From contig CAMCFB010000003.1 in assembly GCA_945874125.1 (NCBI GenBank), positions 1 through 63,365 of the forward strand: a stretch of DNA of 63,365 nt, read 5' to 3'. Made by a program: the position numbers and the translations under genes. The DNA comes from Verrucomicrobia subdivision 6 bacterium. Its GTDB lineage: Bacteria > Verrucomicrobiota > Verrucomicrobiia > Methylacidiphilales > Verrucolacustridaceae. The notes below the pieces were generated by a model that ran no database searches, was not told where the DNA came from, and was given only the letters and a program-made list of their open reading frames with translations. Positions 61,958 through 63,365 of the stretch are shown piece by piece; within the stretch, counting starts at the first letter, position 1; every line of letters begins with the position of its first letter.

Positions 61958-63022
61958 TTAGTAGATGCGAAAGGCGAGTTGCCAAGGGAAGCCGTTGGGC
62001 TTTTCTGCTTTGAGGTCGGCTGGAAATGGACCAATGAGGTCGCTGGACTGCTTGATTGAATCCGCGCTGATCATTCCGAGAATTGAATTCGGGTTTCCTT
62101 GGACGATATCGAGATCGGAGATCGTGCCGTCGGCATTGACGTGGAAGCGGACGACCACGCGATCGACCCCGATTTGGGCCATGGTTAGTTGAACCTTATT
62201 GTTCCAGCGGGATCCAATGGCGAGGTAGAGCTTATGTTGGTACCGACCGAGAGCCGTGCCCATGGAGGCAAAAGACGCGTCTTGGCCCATGGCGGCACCG
62301 CCAGAAACCGCGCTACGATCGCGAAAGATGTCGGGGGGTGGAGCCATGGCGGATGAGGAGTCGGAGGCGTTGGAGGCGGCTTGGGCGGCGGAGGGTGGCG
62401 AATCGTTCTGATTTTGGGTTGGGTCCTCCTTTGTGTCGGGAGTGTCGTCAACTTTTTGGATGGGAGTTCCTGGGCCAGGAACGGGTTTGAGAAGATCCGG
62501 CTTGGGTAGAGCAGGAGCGGGTTTAGGAGTTTGTTGGGCAGGCTTTGGGGTGGATGGGCTCAGGCGGGCGGCAGGAGGGGGAGAGGCTGGGTTGGCGGAA
62601 AATTGGGAGTCCCGCATCGTTAGGGAGTCATCTTTTTTGCCGTCCTGTCCGCCCAAGGTGGGGTCTGTTCCATTCACTACCTTGCTTGAAGCGGCAGTGT
62701 TGCGGTCACTTTGCTGGGCAGTTCTGGGGTCGGGTTTATCCACCTCTTTCAATCCCGAGGCATCCACAAATTGGCTTTGCATAGGGGGAGCCATCTGGGG
62801 AGCTTGAGCGAGGCGCTGAATTTTTAAATTTGTACGGACTGGATTTTCAGCGGGTTTTTTTTGTATTGCGGACAGGGTTTGGGATGAGATCCAGAAAAAA
62901 GAAAAGATGAGGAAGTACAGAATGGTAAAGAGACCTGCGATGATCATATCCCGACGTTCCCGAGCGTCCTCGTTGGCGTAGGGAAGAGGAGAAACCCCAT
63001 CTGGGGGGATAGCCATCGTCAT
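61958..63022 (-). CDS. TonB/TolA-like energy transducer
   Basis: 354 residues (ATG 63016 is an alternative start two codons in). One N-terminal TM segment (IIAGLFTILYFLIFSFFWIS), a long Pro/Lys/Ala/Ser-rich periplasm-spanning stretch (about 60-240), and a C-terminal domain YLAIGSRWNNKVQLTMAQIG with VVVRFHVNADGTISDLDIVQ, the TonB-C/TolA-like fold. Directly upstream of the TolQ- and TolR-type genes, so the three form a complete energy-transduction unit. Confidence 0.82.
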   Translation of the reverse strand: MTMAIPPDGVSPLPYANEDARERRDMIIAGLFTILYFLIFSFFWISSQTLSAIQKKPAENPVRTNLKIQRLAQAPQMAPPMQSQFVDASGLKEVDKPDPRTAQQSDRNTAASSKVVNGTDPTLGGQDGKKDDSLTMRDSQFSANPASPPPAARLSPSTPKPAQQTPKPAPALPKPDLLKPVPGPGTPIQKVDDTPDTKEDPTQNQNDSPPSAAQAASNASDSSSAMAPPPDIFRDRSAVSGGAAMGQDASFASMGTALGRYQHKLYLAIGSRWNNKVQLTMAQIGVDRVVVRFHVNADGTISDLDIVQGNPNSILGMISADSIKQSSDLIGPFPADLKAEKPNGFPWQLAFRIY

Positions 63023-63048
63023 AGATTGAAAGTAGGAAGCAAAAGGGT

Positions 63049-63365
63049 TTACGACAAGGTCGAGGGTTGTATTTTTCGTGCTGGGATAAGCCGATCAATC
63101 AAAACATAAAATGCTGGAACTAAATAAAGGGTCAGAAAAGTCGAGGAGAGCATGCCTCCCACTACGGCGACCCCGAGCGGGCGTCGACTTTCTGCTCCTG
63201 CCCCAAGGCCTAGGGCGATGGGCACGATTCCGATAATGGTGGAGAGAGCTGTCATTAAGATGGGACGAAGACGGACAGCCCCAGCTTGGCGCATCGCCTC
63301 GACCGCGGAGATGCCAAGGGCACGGCGTTGGTTGGCGAACTCAACGAGAAGAATTGAATTCTTTG
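63049..63365 (-). CDS. RND efflux transporter (AcrB/HAE1 type), C-terminal fragment cut by the window edge
   Basis: Only the last 105 or so residues are in the window; the frame runs off the right edge. NSILLVEFANQRR, GISAVEAMRQAGAVRLRPILMTALST in pieces, GIVPIALGLGAGAESRRPLGVAVVGGM in pieces, and the final TM helix with LTLYLVPAFYVLIDR are the classic end of AcrB-type pumps. An in-frame ATG at 63294 is not the real start. Lies 26 nt upstream of the TonB-like gene. Confidence 0.93.
   Translation of the reverse strand, partial: KNSILLVEFANQRRALGISAVEAMRQAGAVRLRPILMTALSTIIGIVPIALGLGAGAESRRPLGVAVVGGMLSSTFLTLYLVPAFYVLIDRLIPARKIQPSTLS

Overview
The window is 63,365 bases of bacterial chromosome, G-rich and very tightly packed. 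Gene content points to a member of the Verrucomicrobiota or a close PVC relative. The pointers are mqnD of the futalosine menaquinone route, a DUF6268-type outer-membrane barrel, a pilin with an FTLVELLVV segment, a phoH / 7TM-HD / ybeY operon, and a type III PKS-methyltransferase-flavoprotein operon. This assignment is an inference from gene families; no rRNA is present to confirm it. Only one tRNA (Leu, anticodon CAG) is seen. There is no CRISPR array, integrase or insertion sequence.

Layout. 0-7 kb: 3' part of recN, a MidA-type methyltransferase, a secreted coiled-coil protein, then the SAM-cycle genes metK-ahcY facing an ArsR-methyltransferase fusion across a short palindromic region. 7-13 kb: tRNA-Leu, a repeat array, mqnD, small conserved genes, yajQ and clpB. 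13-21.5 kb: a three-gene type III polyketide operon lies downstream of a five-gene peptide-type ABC importer, with a second copy of the repeat array between them. 21.5-36 kb: an A-type Fe-S carrier, a KefB-like antiporter, an OGG1-like glycosylase, phoH/HD/ybeY, alr, tsaB, and a bacterial nitric oxide synthase coupled to a DUF3108 protein. 36-43 kb: purD, a catalytically dead S41 protease homologue, a three-domain fusion (low-molecular-weight phosphatase + degenerate RpiB + serine hydroxymethyltransferase), a DUF971 protein, an MFS carrier and a DUF721-like protein. 43-51 kb: two peroxiredoxin-fold proteins, rpsO-pnp, secreted and outer-membrane proteins, FKBP and queA. 51-63 kb: an AT-rich pilin gene, a Ser/Thr kinase, a UDP-glucuronate decarboxylase-like gene, ctpA, tsaD, bioF-bioA-bioD, an amidohydrolase, def, TolQ/TolR/TonB-like genes and the 3' end of an RND pump.

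Genes are wired together closely. Same-strand genes commonly overlap by 4 nt (ATGA, GTGA or CTGA), and convergent genes often share 4 nt at their stop codons.

The most unusual features are: (1) two arrays of a 13-14-nt core, GACCTACGACCCC(A), spaced exactly 61 nt apart, lying just after the stop codons of two unrelated genes, with the core displayed in hairpin loops; (2) the phosphatase-RpiB-SHMT fusion, whose RpiB part has lost its catalytic residues; (3) an S41 pseudo-protease; (4) a nitric oxide synthase operon; (5) a strong G-over-C bias of the plus strand that persists across genes on both strands, but not in the most conserved genes.
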